Part shown: positions 6,923-14,871 of the stretch, one piece after another | How positions within the stretch are numbered: position 1 is the first letter of the stretch | How the letters are laid out: every line of letters starts with the position of its first letter | NCBI GenBank assembly: GCA_018334555.1 | Contig: JAGXLR010000005.1 | Location: 1 to 42,261, forward strand | Reading direction: 5' to 3' | Length of the DNA stretch: 42,261 nt | DNA from: Desulfobacterales bacterium | Lineage (GTDB): Bacteria > Desulfobacterota > Desulfobacteria > Desulfobacterales > Desulfosalsimonadaceae | The notes under the pieces: model-generated | Told to the model about the DNA's origin: nothing | Databases searched by the model: none | What the model saw: the letters and a program-made list of their open reading frames with translations, nothing else | Translations under genes and position numbers: made by a program

Positions 6923-8632
6923 CTAAATCCAAACCTCGATTTTAAAAAACCGGAAGAACAGGAAGAACAGTACCACCGCGAGGATGATCTTGAGCTGAAC
7001 TTCGGTGAACAGCTTCTGCATCCGGCTGCCGATCGTACCGCCCACAAAACCGCCAATAATGATGGCCAGCGCGATCCATAGGTCCGGCAGGTATCCGCTT
7101 AAGAGGTAGCCGACAAAAGAACCGATACTGCTGAAGCTGCTGCCCACAAGGGATACCGGCACGGCCACATACATGGGCAGGGCGCCAATCATCGTCATAA
7201 GCGGGGTGAGCAAAAATCCGCCGCCGATACCGAAACACCGGGACACAATACCCACGCCCAGACCGATAATACCGAATAGCAACGGATTGATCTTAAACTC
7301 CTCGCCCCAGAACTTAAAGCGGTAGTTGATCAGCTTGCTGCCGCCGTGGGAGATAGGCTCGATGCGGCCCATGTTGGCCGCCCGGCCCTCTTCCTTGGCC
7401 CGCTGCACCTCCTCGTTGAACTTCTGGGTCATGGCCTGAATGTTTTTCCGCTTTTCCATCACCCGCGGGGAGAGTTCGTAAAGGGTTCGGATGCCCATAA
7501 GAACGACCAGGACGGCCAGCCATTCCTTATAAGAGGCCATTGGTAGAAATTGGGTGACATATTGACCGAGCCAGACAGAGCCGATAAGGATACCAATGGC
7601 AAAGGAGATACCTATAGGCCAGGCCACCCGGTGCTCCTTTACCGCATAACGATAGAAAGAGCCAAGCGGGGAAAACAGGGTCAATGCGACATTGGAAGGC
7701 CGCAACACATTGGCGGCATTTAACCCGACGGGCCCCATCGTGTTGACCACGATCACTTGGTAGGCGGCCATCAGCATACCGCCGGCGGCGCCGATCAAGG
7801 AGAAGAAAGCGCCCACCAGGATCGCACCGAGGATAATCCAGAGCGGGTTCATATACCGGCCGCCCATTGAAAGCCAGAATCCATTTCCGGCTATCTGATA
7901 GGATCCGATGGACTCGCCGTTGACCCAGACATGGAAATTCGTATCCGGGGGGGTATGGCGAAAAGAATCAAAAGAGGCGGTAAACTCGCCGGTCTTCCTG
8001 TTTAATTCGATATGGGTGCCTTCATCCCAGTAATTGCCGCTTTTCTGGTAGTCAGCGAGTACGCTTCTGGCGAAAATAGTGACTTTACCAACCTGGGTCC
8101 GCTCCTTGGTGACCGTGTTTATGCCATAGGAGGTCTCATGGTTGTATTTGTAAAATGCCCATTCCGCCTGACTGTCCAGAGGGCCCAGAAAATTTTTGAC
8201 CGGCGGTCGCAGCTCGTCCCATCCCGCCAGCCTGAACATGGTTGTGCCATAGATCCCATTAGCAAATGAGGGCCCGCCAAAGCGTTTCTTTTCAATGTCA
8301 CCGAATGCCCCCGGATGGGTCGTCAGCATGTAGTAGAGTACCGGCACCGCAGTATCCATTTCAAAGCCCTTTGCCTCGACTGCGCTCTGAAAGGTTTTGA
8401 TCTCATTGACCCCTTCCGCATCTTCAGGGGCAAATTCCCGTTCAGAGGCAATGGATATATAGAGATCCTCGCCGGCGGGTATTTTACCCGTTACAACAAT
8501 TTTTCCCCCGGCCTTATACCTTTGCTGGCCGATTTGCGCCTCAACGCCCGGAGCCGCAAACAGCGGCGTATGCCACAAAACCAACAACAGAAAAACCGAT
8601 AGAATTCCCCTTATCCGTTTAAACGCTTCCAT
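6923..8632 (-). CDS. TauE/SafE (TSUP) family anion exporter with exported N-terminal domain
   Basis: A 569-residue protein. Residues 1-26 are a signal peptide (hydrophobic core, then LFA-APG). Residues 27-258 form a soluble domain expected outside the cytoplasmic membrane. The C-terminal 310 residues are a TauE/SafE transporter with two similar halves (FSLIGAAGGMLMAAYQVIV and FGIGGGFLLTPLMTMIGALP, the paired glycine-rich motifs). A charged cytoplasmic stretch of about 75 residues (ELSPRVMEKRKNIQ to FKINPL) separates the halves. Family members export or import sulfite, sulfonates, thiosulfate or related anions; the substrate here is not shown. The neighbouring redox genes make a sulfur compound plausible. 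The usual family length is about 250-300 residues, so both the N-domain and the loop are additions. Confidence 0.85.
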   Translation of the reverse strand: MEAFKRIRGILSVFLLLVLWHTPLFAAPGVEAQIGQQRYKAGGKIVVTGKIPAGEDLYISIASEREFAPEDAEGVNEIKTFQSAVEAKGFEMDTAVPVLYYMLTTHPGAFGDIEKKRFGGPSFANGIYGTTMFRLAGWDELRPPVKNFLGPLDSQAEWAFYKYNHETSYGINTVTKERTQVGKVTIFARSVLADYQKSGNYWDEGTHIELNRKTGEFTASFDSFRHTPPDTNFHVWVNGESIGSYQIAGNGFWLSMGGRYMNPLWIILGAILVGAFFSLIGAAGGMLMAAYQVIVVNTMGPVGLNAANVLRPSNVALTLFSPLGSFYRYAVKEHRVAWPIGISFAIGILIGSVWLGQYVTQFLPMASYKEWLAVLVVLMGIRTLYELSPRVMEKRKNIQAMTQKFNEEVQRAKEEGRAANMGRIEPISHGGSKLINYRFKFWGEEFKINPLLFGIIGLGVGIVSRCFGIGGGFLLTPLMTMIGALPMYVAVPVSLVGSSFSSIGSFVGYLLSGYLPDLWIALAIIIGGFVGGTIGSRMQKLFTEVQLKIILAVVLFFLFFRFFKIEVWI

Positions 8633-8866
8633 GGCTCACTCCTGTAAAATATAAAAACATCAATTCTTTCTGCCCCTACCTTGACCTATTAAATTAAACA
8701 CAACAACCCAGACTGCAAAAAAATAATCATTGCCCGGCGACCGGCGGCCATCAGGCCGGGGCCCAAATGCGCGGCACCTCATCAAGAATCTGGGATAATG
8801 CGTCTGCTTGGCGCCTGTGGGAACCACGGCACAGCGGCTCAGGGGTTGGCGAAACGTATGGACGGA

Positions 8867-10213
8867 CTATACGTTCGGATAGACCCGCCCGGGATCGCTG
8901 AAGTACTCCCTGGTCAGGCGGACTATGACCGGACTCAGACATATGAGCCCGATCAGGTTGGGCCAGGCCATGAGCGCATTGAATATATCCGAAATGGTCC
9001 ACACCGTAGCCAGCTTAACGTAGGCACCGATGGGCAGCAGCAGGCAGTACAGAATTCTGTATGGCATCACCATTTTTTCTCCGAAGAGATAGTCTATGCA
9101 CCGGTCGCCATAATAGGACCAGCTAATGGCCGTGGAAAAAGCAAAAAAGATGATGCCGATGGCCACGATGTACCCGCCAGGTCCGGGAAGCCCCATGTTA
9201 AATGCCTTGGCCGTGAGGTCCGCACCGGTTGCCCCGGAGGAGAACGCGCCGGTAAGGATGATCACGAGGGCGGTCATGGTGCATATCAGGATGGTATCGA
9301 TAAACGGGCCGAGCATGGCAACCAGGCCTTCACGAACCGGCTCCTTAGTCCTTGCGGCCCCGTGGGCGATCGGCGCACTGCCCAAGCCGGCCTCGTTTGA
9401 GAAGACCCCCCGGGCCACGCCAAAACGTATTACCTGGGCCACGGCGGCACCTGCAAATCCGCCAGTGGCGGCCGTACCGGTGAAGGCATCGGTAAAGATC
9501 CTGCCAAAGGCGGCGGGAACCCCACCGATATTCGCAAATATCACCACCAATGCCCCGACGACGTAAAAAACGGCCATAAACGGAACCAACCGGCTGGCGA
9601 CCTGGCCGATGCGTCTGATGCCGCCGACAATGACAAGAAAGACAAGGCCCCCGATCACCAGGCCGGTGACGAGCTTGGGAATGCCGAAATAGGTTTCAAC
9701 CGGTTCGGCCACGGAATTGGCCTGAACCATATTGCCGATGCCGAAGGAGGCCACCGCAGCGAATACGGCAAAAAAAACGCCCAGCCACTTCTGTCCAAGC
9801 CCCTTCTCCAGATAATACATCGGGCCGGCGCCGACAACACCGTTTGGATGGATGGTCCGGTAGTTCAATGAGAGCAGGCATTCCCCGTATTTTAAGGCCA
9901 TGCCGAATACAGCGGTAACCCACATCCAGAAAACCGCGCCCGGACCGCCAAGAGCGAGCGCTGTGCCCACACCGGCGATATTCCCTGTACCGATGGTAGC
10001 GGAAAGCGCCGCGCTAAGGGCCTGGAAATGTGTAATTTCTCCTTTGTCCCGGGGATCGTCATACTTGCCGGAAATGATCCGCCAGGCATATCCAAACTTG
10101 CGCAGCTGAATAAACGAAACCGTAAGCGTGATGAGAATCCCGGTACCCACCAGAAGCCCGATAGTCACCGGCCCCCAGACGAATTCACTGATTGCGCCCA
10201 AAAATTCCTGCAT
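8867..10213 (-). CDS. Sodium:alanine symporter, AGCS family
   Basis: A 448-residue polytopic membrane protein with the AGCS (AlsT/DagA) pattern throughout: SATIGTGNIAGVGTALALGGPGAVFWMWVTA near residues 68-100, the GAGPMYYLEKGL segment, and FSNEAGLGSAPIAHGAARTKEPVREGLVAM near 265-295. It takes up alanine and/or glycine with sodium. Length is normal. It lies between an acyl-CoA ligase gene upstream (131 bp away) and the TauE/SafE gene downstream (234 bp), all minus strand. The gaps are long enough for separate promoters. The 8633-8866 gap shows only a GC-rich imperfect hairpin (CCGGC/GCCGG near 8740-8762) and no gene. Confidence 0.92.
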   Translation of the reverse strand: MQEFLGAISEFVWGPVTIGLLVGTGILITLTVSFIQLRKFGYAWRIISGKYDDPRDKGEITHFQALSAALSATIGTGNIAGVGTALALGGPGAVFWMWVTAVFGMALKYGECLLSLNYRTIHPNGVVGAGPMYYLEKGLGQKWLGVFFAVFAAVASFGIGNMVQANSVAEPVETYFGIPKLVTGLVIGGLVFLVIVGGIRRIGQVASRLVPFMAVFYVVGALVVIFANIGGVPAAFGRIFTDAFTGTAATGGFAGAAVAQVIRFGVARGVFSNEAGLGSAPIAHGAARTKEPVREGLVAMLGPFIDTILICTMTALVIILTGAFSSGATGADLTAKAFNMGLPGPGGYIVAIGIIFFAFSTAISWSYYGDRCIDYLFGEKMVMPYRILYCLLLPIGAYVKLATVWTISDIFNALMAWPNLIGLICLSPVIVRLTREYFSDPGRVYPNV

Positions 10214-10344
10214 CGACGACCTCTGCCGTATGAATGGGTTAGTTTCTGCCTATTGCCCCAGACTGGATATAAATGGCATGGGCCGATGTCAAGAAAATTG
10301 TCGCATGTAAAATCGTCCAACGCTTACTCAAGCCAGGCGGCGGA

Positions 10345-12003
10345 TTACTTTTGGCTTTCTTTTAGCTGCTGCCGGATCTGCTTTTTGTTGATTTTACCGA
10401 CGCTGGTTTTGGGGATCCCATCTACGACCATAAACTTGTCAGGAACGGCATATTTTTGCAGCCGGCCTTCTTCTACGAATTTCATTATAAAATTCCGAAG
10501 CTCCGCCTCGGAGAAGCTCTTCTTGTCGGTCAAAACTATTGTGGCCACCGGCCGCTCCCCCCATTTCTGATCGGGCACCCCGACAACAGCCACCTCGGCT
10601 ACGGAGGGATGCTGGCTGATGAGGCTTTCGACTTCAAGTGAAGAGACCCACTCGCCGCCGGTCTTAATCACATCCTTGATACGGTCGGTAATCCGAACAT
10701 AGCCTGAAGCGTCCATATGCCCCACATCCCCGGTATGCAGATAGCCGGATGCCCAGAGCTGCTCGCCTTTTTCCATAGCCTTGAAATATCCCTGGGTCAG
10801 CCAGGGTGTTCGCACGACGATTTCTCCGGTGGACTTACCGTCCATGGGCTGGGGGTTCATGTCCGGATCGACGATTTTTAGATCTACCATATATACGGGA
10901 CGACCGGTTGCCGTTCGTATGTCGAGCTGTGTCCGCCGGTCGGCGTCTTCGTGTTCAGGGCCCGGAAGGGCGATGGTCAGGATCGGACAGGTTTCGCTCA
11001 TCCCGTAGCCGGTATAGATATCGATCCCCAGGTTCATGGCGGCATCAGCGAGCCCCCGCGGCAGGGCCGACCCGCCGATGACGACCTTCCATCCGGTGAG
11101 ATCCGCATTTTTAACTTCCGGCGACGTGACAAGCATTTGAAGAATGGTCGGCACGCAGTGGCTGAAAGTCACCTTTTCCGACATCAGGAGCTTGAAAAGC
11201 ATTTCAGGTTCATAACGACCGGGATAGACCTGTTTGACCCCCATCATGGTGGCGATATAGGGAAGCCCCCAGGCATGGACATGGAACATCGGGGTAATCG
11301 GCATATACACGTCATCCGCCTTAAAGAGCCCTTTCGTCAGCATGGTGGCGCCTGAAGCACAGACGCCGAGCGTATGGAGTACGAGCTGCCGATGGGAAAA
11401 ATAAACGCCCTTTGGCTCCCCGGTCGTTCCGGTCGTATAGAACAGTGTGGCCATTGCATTTTCATCAAAATCCGCAAACTCGAAATTCTCTGTACCCCCG
11501 TTAAGAAGCGTTTCATATTCCGCATCGAACGTCATATCGGATGCCATCGGTTGATCGGTTTCCCGCAGCAGGATCCATTTTTTAACCGACGGCAGCTGAT
11601 CCTTCAGTTGAGCCGCCACCGCCACGAAATCCTCATGCACCATAACAACGGTATCTTCGGCATGCTGCATGGTAAAAAGTATCTGTTCGGGCGAGAGCCT
11701 GACATTGACACAGTGCAGTACGGCCCCGATTCCCGGAATAGCGAAATAGCACTCCAGGTAACGATAGGAATCCCAATCAAGGACGGCAATTATATCCCCG
11801 GCTTTGACTCCCATATTTGACAACCCGGAGGCCAGCCGCCTTATCCGTCCGTTTAAATCCCGATAGGTAAACCGTTTGGCGTCCCTGTAGACGATTTCCT
11901 GGTCCGGGCTGGTAATTATCGAGGTATACAGCAGGTGCTTTACCAGCAGGGGGTACTCATATGCCGAATTGACTGATTCTGTAATACGCGGCCCCTGGGT
12001 CAT
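10345..12003 (-). CDS. AMP-forming fatty acyl-CoA synthetase
   Basis: A 552-residue ANL-superfamily ligase that activates a carboxylic acid with ATP and CoA. The phosphate-binding loop LFYTTGTTGEPKG is at residues 187-199. YGMSETCPI is the A5-type motif, HTGDVGHMDASGYVRITDRIKD carries the A7/A8 aspartate and arginine, and PKTSVGKINKKQ near the C-terminus holds the A10 catalytic lysine. Overall similarity is to the medium/long-chain acyl-CoA synthetases common in sulfate reducers that oxidise fatty acids. Chain length cannot be read from sequence. The start is well supported by AAAGGAGG seven bases before ATG. Confidence 0.9.
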   Translation of the reverse strand: MTQGPRITESVNSAYEYPLLVKHLLYTSIITSPDQEIVYRDAKRFTYRDLNGRIRRLASGLSNMGVKAGDIIAVLDWDSYRYLECYFAIPGIGAVLHCVNVRLSPEQILFTMQHAEDTVVMVHEDFVAVAAQLKDQLPSVKKWILLRETDQPMASDMTFDAEYETLLNGGTENFEFADFDENAMATLFYTTGTTGEPKGVYFSHRQLVLHTLGVCASGATMLTKGLFKADDVYMPITPMFHVHAWGLPYIATMMGVKQVYPGRYEPEMLFKLLMSEKVTFSHCVPTILQMLVTSPEVKNADLTGWKVVIGGSALPRGLADAAMNLGIDIYTGYGMSETCPILTIALPGPEHEDADRRTQLDIRTATGRPVYMVDLKIVDPDMNPQPMDGKSTGEIVVRTPWLTQGYFKAMEKGEQLWASGYLHTGDVGHMDASGYVRITDRIKDVIKTGGEWVSSLEVESLISQHPSVAEVAVVGVPDQKWGERPVATIVLTDKKSFSEAELRNFIMKFVEEGRLQKYAVPDKFMVVDGIPKTSVGKINKKQIRQQLKESQK

Positions 12004-12077
12004 TGGTGGCCTCCTTTCTTTGCAGGCTTCCGGGTTTAATGCAGGAAGTTAAACAGCGTTTATTATTCTAAACATTA

Positions 12078-12107
12078 ATTATATCTATTGACAAATGATT
12101 TCTGCAA
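12078..12107 (-). promoter_or_regulatory. Candidate sigma70-type promoter of the acyl-CoA ligase gene
   Basis: On the minus strand a perfect TATAAT (12078-12083) is preceded by TTGCAG (12102-12107) with an 18-bp spacer. It lies about 75 bp upstream of the ligase start. The -35 box is weak (3 of 6). Confidence 0.4.
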
Positions 12108-12116
12108 CGGAAAAAA

Positions 12117-12269
12117 TGACAGTCTCGTAAAAAGTCGATTTTGGGATGGCAAAGTAAAAAGTTCAAGATCAAGGCGCGCAAATTCCGAGGAATGCAGCGT
12201 ACTTAGCTGTACGTGAAATTCCGAGGAATGCAGCGCAACACAGATATTGGACTTTTTACGAAGCCATCA
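12117..12269 (+). mobile_element. Family A MITE-like element (copy 3), TSD AAAA
   Basis: A 153-bp copy starting TGACAGTCTCGTAAAAAGTC and ending ACGAAGCCATCA, flanked by AAAA on both sides (the flanking A-runs make the duplication less certain than in copies 1, 2 and 4). It lies between the divergent acyl-CoA ligase and DUF3795 genes and, with the promoter at 12078-12107, fills most of gap 12004-12303. Confidence 0.88.
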
Positions 12270-12303
12270 AAAAATGAATTTAACTTGAAAAAGGGAGGGA
12301 AAA

Positions 12304-12720
12304 ATGGACTATCATCATATGACGGCCCCATGCGGGCTGGACTGCTTCAATTGTCCGATGTATCTGGCAAATGAGAATCAGGCGCTAAGAGAAAAAATAT
12401 CTGAAAAGATGGGCATCCCTTTTGAAAAAGCGGTTTGCAAAGGATGTCGGCATCAGAATGGGACCATCCCCTTTCTTGGCATGACGGAGCCATGCAATGT
12501 TTACAAGTGCATCCAAAAAAAGGGCCTCCAATTCTGCAGCGACTGCCCCGATTTCCCCTGTGATCACCTTCATCCTTATGCCGACAAGGCCTCCCAGGTG
12601 CCTCATAACACCAAGGTGTTCAATCTGTGCCTGATTAAAAAAATGGGGCTGGAAGCATGGGCCAAAAACAAGGCGAAAAGTGTCAAGGATACCTATTTCA
12701 AGGGAACCTTCAAATTGTGA
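12304..12720 (+). CDS. DUF3795 cysteine-rich protein
   Basis: A 138-residue protein with eleven cysteines in the DUF3795 pattern: APCGLDCFNCPMYLAN near the start, CKGCRHQNG in the middle, then CNVYKCIQKKGLQFCSDCPDFPC. The cysteines probably bind zinc or an Fe-S cluster. The function of the family is not established; it is frequent in anaerobes, including Desulfobacterota, clostridia and methanogens. A strong AGGGAGGG ribosome-binding site precedes ATG 12304. It follows a family A element and converges with the FmdB gene downstream. Confidence 0.85.
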   Translation: MDYHHMTAPCGLDCFNCPMYLANENQALREKISEKMGIPFEKAVCKGCRHQNGTIPFLGMTEPCNVYKCIQKKGLQFCSDCPDFPCDHLHPYADKASQVPHNTKVFNLCLIKKMGLEAWAKNKAKSVKDTYFKGTFKL

Positions 12721-12747
12721 TGGCCGCGTAAAGAACGATAGACGCAT

Positions 12748-13239
12748 TCAAAGCTCATAGAGCGTTTCGTCTCGTTGGGGCGGCAAGCGCCTTTTAATGC
12801 TTTTGAAACCTTTTTTGCCCGGCATAATAAAGGGCTCTTCGCCCTCAAGCGCATCCCCCATTTCGGCTTCCACCTGCTCCGGGTCTTCTCCGGCCTCCAT
12901 CCGACGCAAGGCCTCCTGCATCCCGGAGCCGAGTTCAACTCCCGTCATATCGGTAAATTTTCGCATGAGATCGGCCGCCTGCCTCGGGTCGTCCTCATCT
13001 ATATGTTCGGCCTGCCTGGCCATCCATTCCATGGCTTTTTCCATCCTGGGCTCATCCACCGGCAAATCCTCATCACCGCCCTCTTCGGCCCGGCCGGTAA
13101 CGGCGAACAACGATATCTTGCGGGTCAGCTTGGTTTTCCGGCATTTTGGACATATCGGGACCTTTTTGGTATCTATGGTTTTTGAATAAAAGTTGAAAAT
13201 CGTGTGGCAATCCTTGCAATAAAATTCATAGATCGGCAT
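12748..13239 (-). CDS. FmdB-family zinc ribbon protein with acidic C-terminal extension
   Basis: A 163-residue protein. The N-terminal MPIYEFYCKDCHTIF and later CPKCRKTKL form the CxxC...CxxC zinc ribbon of the FmdB family (residues about 8-38). The remaining 115 residues are acidic and helix-prone (RRMEAGEDPEQVEAEMGDAL), ending in a basic FKSIKRRLPP patch. Members were named for association with formamidase regulation, but the general role is unknown. A second, shorter FmdB protein is encoded at 36600-36917 with a quite different tail. The C-terminal part here resembles nothing I can name. Confidence 0.8.
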   Translation of the reverse strand: MPIYEFYCKDCHTIFNFYSKTIDTKKVPICPKCRKTKLTRKISLFAVTGRAEEGGDEDLPVDEPRMEKAMEWMARQAEHIDEDDPRQAADLMRKFTDMTGVELGSGMQEALRRMEAGEDPEQVEAEMGDALEGEEPFIMPGKKGFKSIKRRLPPQRDETLYEL

Positions 13240-13353
13240 CGGTCTAAGCTCCCATTCGACATTGGTTCCACAGGTTGATCGCCTCTTCGGCGGCTGCCTT
13301 TTTAATAAAAAAAAAGAAACCGCCTGGCAAGCCAGAATATTGAAGACAAAGCT

Positions 13354-13411
13354 TGATGGCTTCGTAAAAAGCGGTTTATTCCGCCGCGGCGGTATTTTTG
13401 CAGAAAGTAAC
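13354..13411 (+). repeat. Family B short repeat
   Basis: It begins TGATGGCTTCGTAAAAAGCG and ends GCAGAAAGTAAC. It is followed after a 19-bp linker by family D (13430-13552), the same B-D composite seen inverted at 12-159. In the gap 13240-13674, the part 13240-13353 shows no gene. Confidence 0.75.
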
Positions 13412-13429
13412 TCTAAAAAACATCCGCAT

Positions 13430-13552
13430 TGTCATTTCGAGCGGCAGCGAGAAATCTTGAACAATCAAGATTCCTCGTCGCTTTCGCTCCTCGGAATGAC
13501 AGAGAGCTAAGCTTCTGGAATATTAATATATATTTTCAAGTTACTTAGAAGC
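13430..13552 (+). repeat. Family D dispersed repeat, joined to a truncated family A element
   Basis: From GTCATTTCGAGCGGCAGCGA through AATATTAATATATATTTTCA to TTACTTAGAAG. At 13552/13553 it switches directly into family A sequence (CCAATATCTGTGTTGCGC), whose first 20 or so bases are missing. Confidence 0.75.
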
Positions 13553-13661
13553 CCAATATCTGTGTTGCGCTTCCGTCCCTCGGAATTTCACGTACAGCTA
13601 AGTACGCTGCATTCCTCGGGATTTTGCGCGCCTTGATCTTGAACTTTTTATTTTGCCATCA
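13553..13661 (-). repeat. Truncated family A element
   Basis: A 109-bp remnant containing the two direct motif copies and the CGTAC/GTACG palindrome but lacking both terminal segments: one side is fused to family D, the other stops at TTTTGCCATCA. No target duplication is visible. It lies immediately after the larE stop. Confidence 0.8.
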
Positions 13662-13674
13662 AAAATTTATATTT

Positions 13675-14499
13675 TTACTCCTCCTCCTGTATCGATCGGT
13701 TCAAGCGCCCGGATTGGTATGCTTCCAGGTCGACGGCGACATAGAGGAAACCGATTTCTCTGAACCGATGGACAATATGGATGCGGTGCTCAGGCCTTAC
13801 CAACCGGTTGATATCGGCCTGCGAAACTTCGATCTTGGCAAGGCTGCCGTAGAATCTCACCCGCGATTCGGTAAATCCGGCATCTACCAGTATCTGCTCG
13901 CCCTTTTCAACCCGTTTGAGCTCTTCGTATCGGATTTCCGTGCCATAGGGGATGCGGGTGGCCAGACATCCGGAGGCCGGTTTGTCCCATGTGGAAAGCC
14001 CGGCATGACGGGACAGATCGCGTATATCCCTTTTGGCAAGCCCCGCGTCCGCAAGGGGGGCATCCACCCCTAGCTGCCGGGCTGCCCTCAAACCGGGGCG
14101 AAAATCCTTATCATCATCCAAATTGGCCCCGTGCGCGATATATTGAACAGCTTTTTTTTTCGCCTCATCCCAGAACGCGGCGAACAAATGCCTCTTGCAG
14201 ACATAGCACCGATCCCGGCTGTTTTTAGTGAACCCGGGCAGATTCGTCAACTCCAGGTTGACGAGAACATGATAAACCCCCATCTGACGGCAGAATTCTT
14301 CGGCAGCCGCCGTTTCCCGCTCGGGATGGATATCTGAAACGGCGGTTATCGCAATAACCCGCCCGCCCATTACCCGACGGGCGGCATAAAGCAAGTAGGC
14401 GCTGTCAACGCCGCCCGAAAAAGCGACCATCAAAGAGGAATACTTCTCCAACGCCTTAAAAAGCCGTTTCTCCTTCTCTGCAGGGGGATGCGCGTCCAA
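13675..14499 (-). CDS. larE: ATP-dependent sacrificial sulfur transferase LarE
   Basis: A 274-residue PP-loop protein. LarE adds sulfur to pyridinium-3,5-biscarboxylic acid mononucleotide during synthesis of the nickel-pincer cofactor of lactate racemase-type enzymes. SGGVDS at residues 28-33 is the PP-loop. C178 in SGCLATRIPYG corresponds to the sulfur-donating cysteine of the lactobacillar enzyme, and RCYVCK (C98, C101) adds a CxxC pair. The open frame runs to 14664, but that part starts inside a family A element. A TTG at 14499, six bases after GGGAG, gives the usual length and is preferred. No larA, larB or larC is in the window. Confidence 0.87.
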   Translation of the reverse strand: MDAHPPAEKEKRLFKALEKYSSLMVAFSGGVDSAYLLYAARRVMGGRVIAITAVSDIHPERETAAAEEFCRQMGVYHVLVNLELTNLPGFTKNSRDRCYVCKRHLFAAFWDEAKKKAVQYIAHGANLDDDKDFRPGLRAARQLGVDAPLADAGLAKRDIRDLSRHAGLSTWDKPASGCLATRIPYGTEIRYEELKRVEKGEQILVDAGFTESRVRFYGSLAKIEVSQADINRLVRPEHRIHIVHRFREIGFLYVAVDLEAYQSGRLNRSIQEEE

Positions 14500-14641
14500 G
14501 GCGGACTCCCTTAGGCAAAACCGATATATATTCGATGCAAGATGCGGTTCAAAAAGATTATAAAATAAAATCAGATTTTTATATAATTTGCAGCAGAAAA
14601 ACTGTTTACAAAAGCCCTTGCATTTTATATAAAAATAGACT

Positions 14642-14795
14642 TGATGGCTTCGTAAAAAGTCCAATATCTGTGTTGCGCTGCATCCCTCGGAATTTCACGT
14701 ACAGCTAAGTACGCTGCATTCCTCGGGATTTTGCGCGCCTTGATCTTGAACTTTTTACTTTGCCATCCTAAAATCGATTTTTTACGAAGCCATCA
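14642..14795 (-). mobile_element. Family A MITE-like element (copy 4), TSD GACT
   Basis: A 154-bp inverted copy from TGATGGCTTCGTAAAAAGTC to TTTTTACGAAGCCATCA, with a clean GACT duplication on both sides (14638-14641 and 14796-14799). Of all copies it has the best-matched ends. It lies between the divergent larE and 14872 genes; the rest of that gap (14500-14641 and 14796-14871) shows no gene. Confidence 0.92.
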
Positions 14796-14871
14796 GACTT
14801 GTTGTCGATTTTGATCTGATTTTGATTAACCAACATATATCAAATCTCTGATGATTGCAAAAGAGGGGGTT

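Noticed and set aside
12117-12160. TTGACAG at the start of element A as an outward or inward promoter
   Set aside because: No acceptable -10 box lies 16-18 bp downstream (TTTTGG in most copies), and not every copy has the TTGACA form.
14500-14664. N-terminal extension of the larE reading frame starting with ATG
   Set aside because: It begins inside a family A element, has no ribosome-binding site and is not LarE-like; the TTG at 14499 has GGGAG in front.
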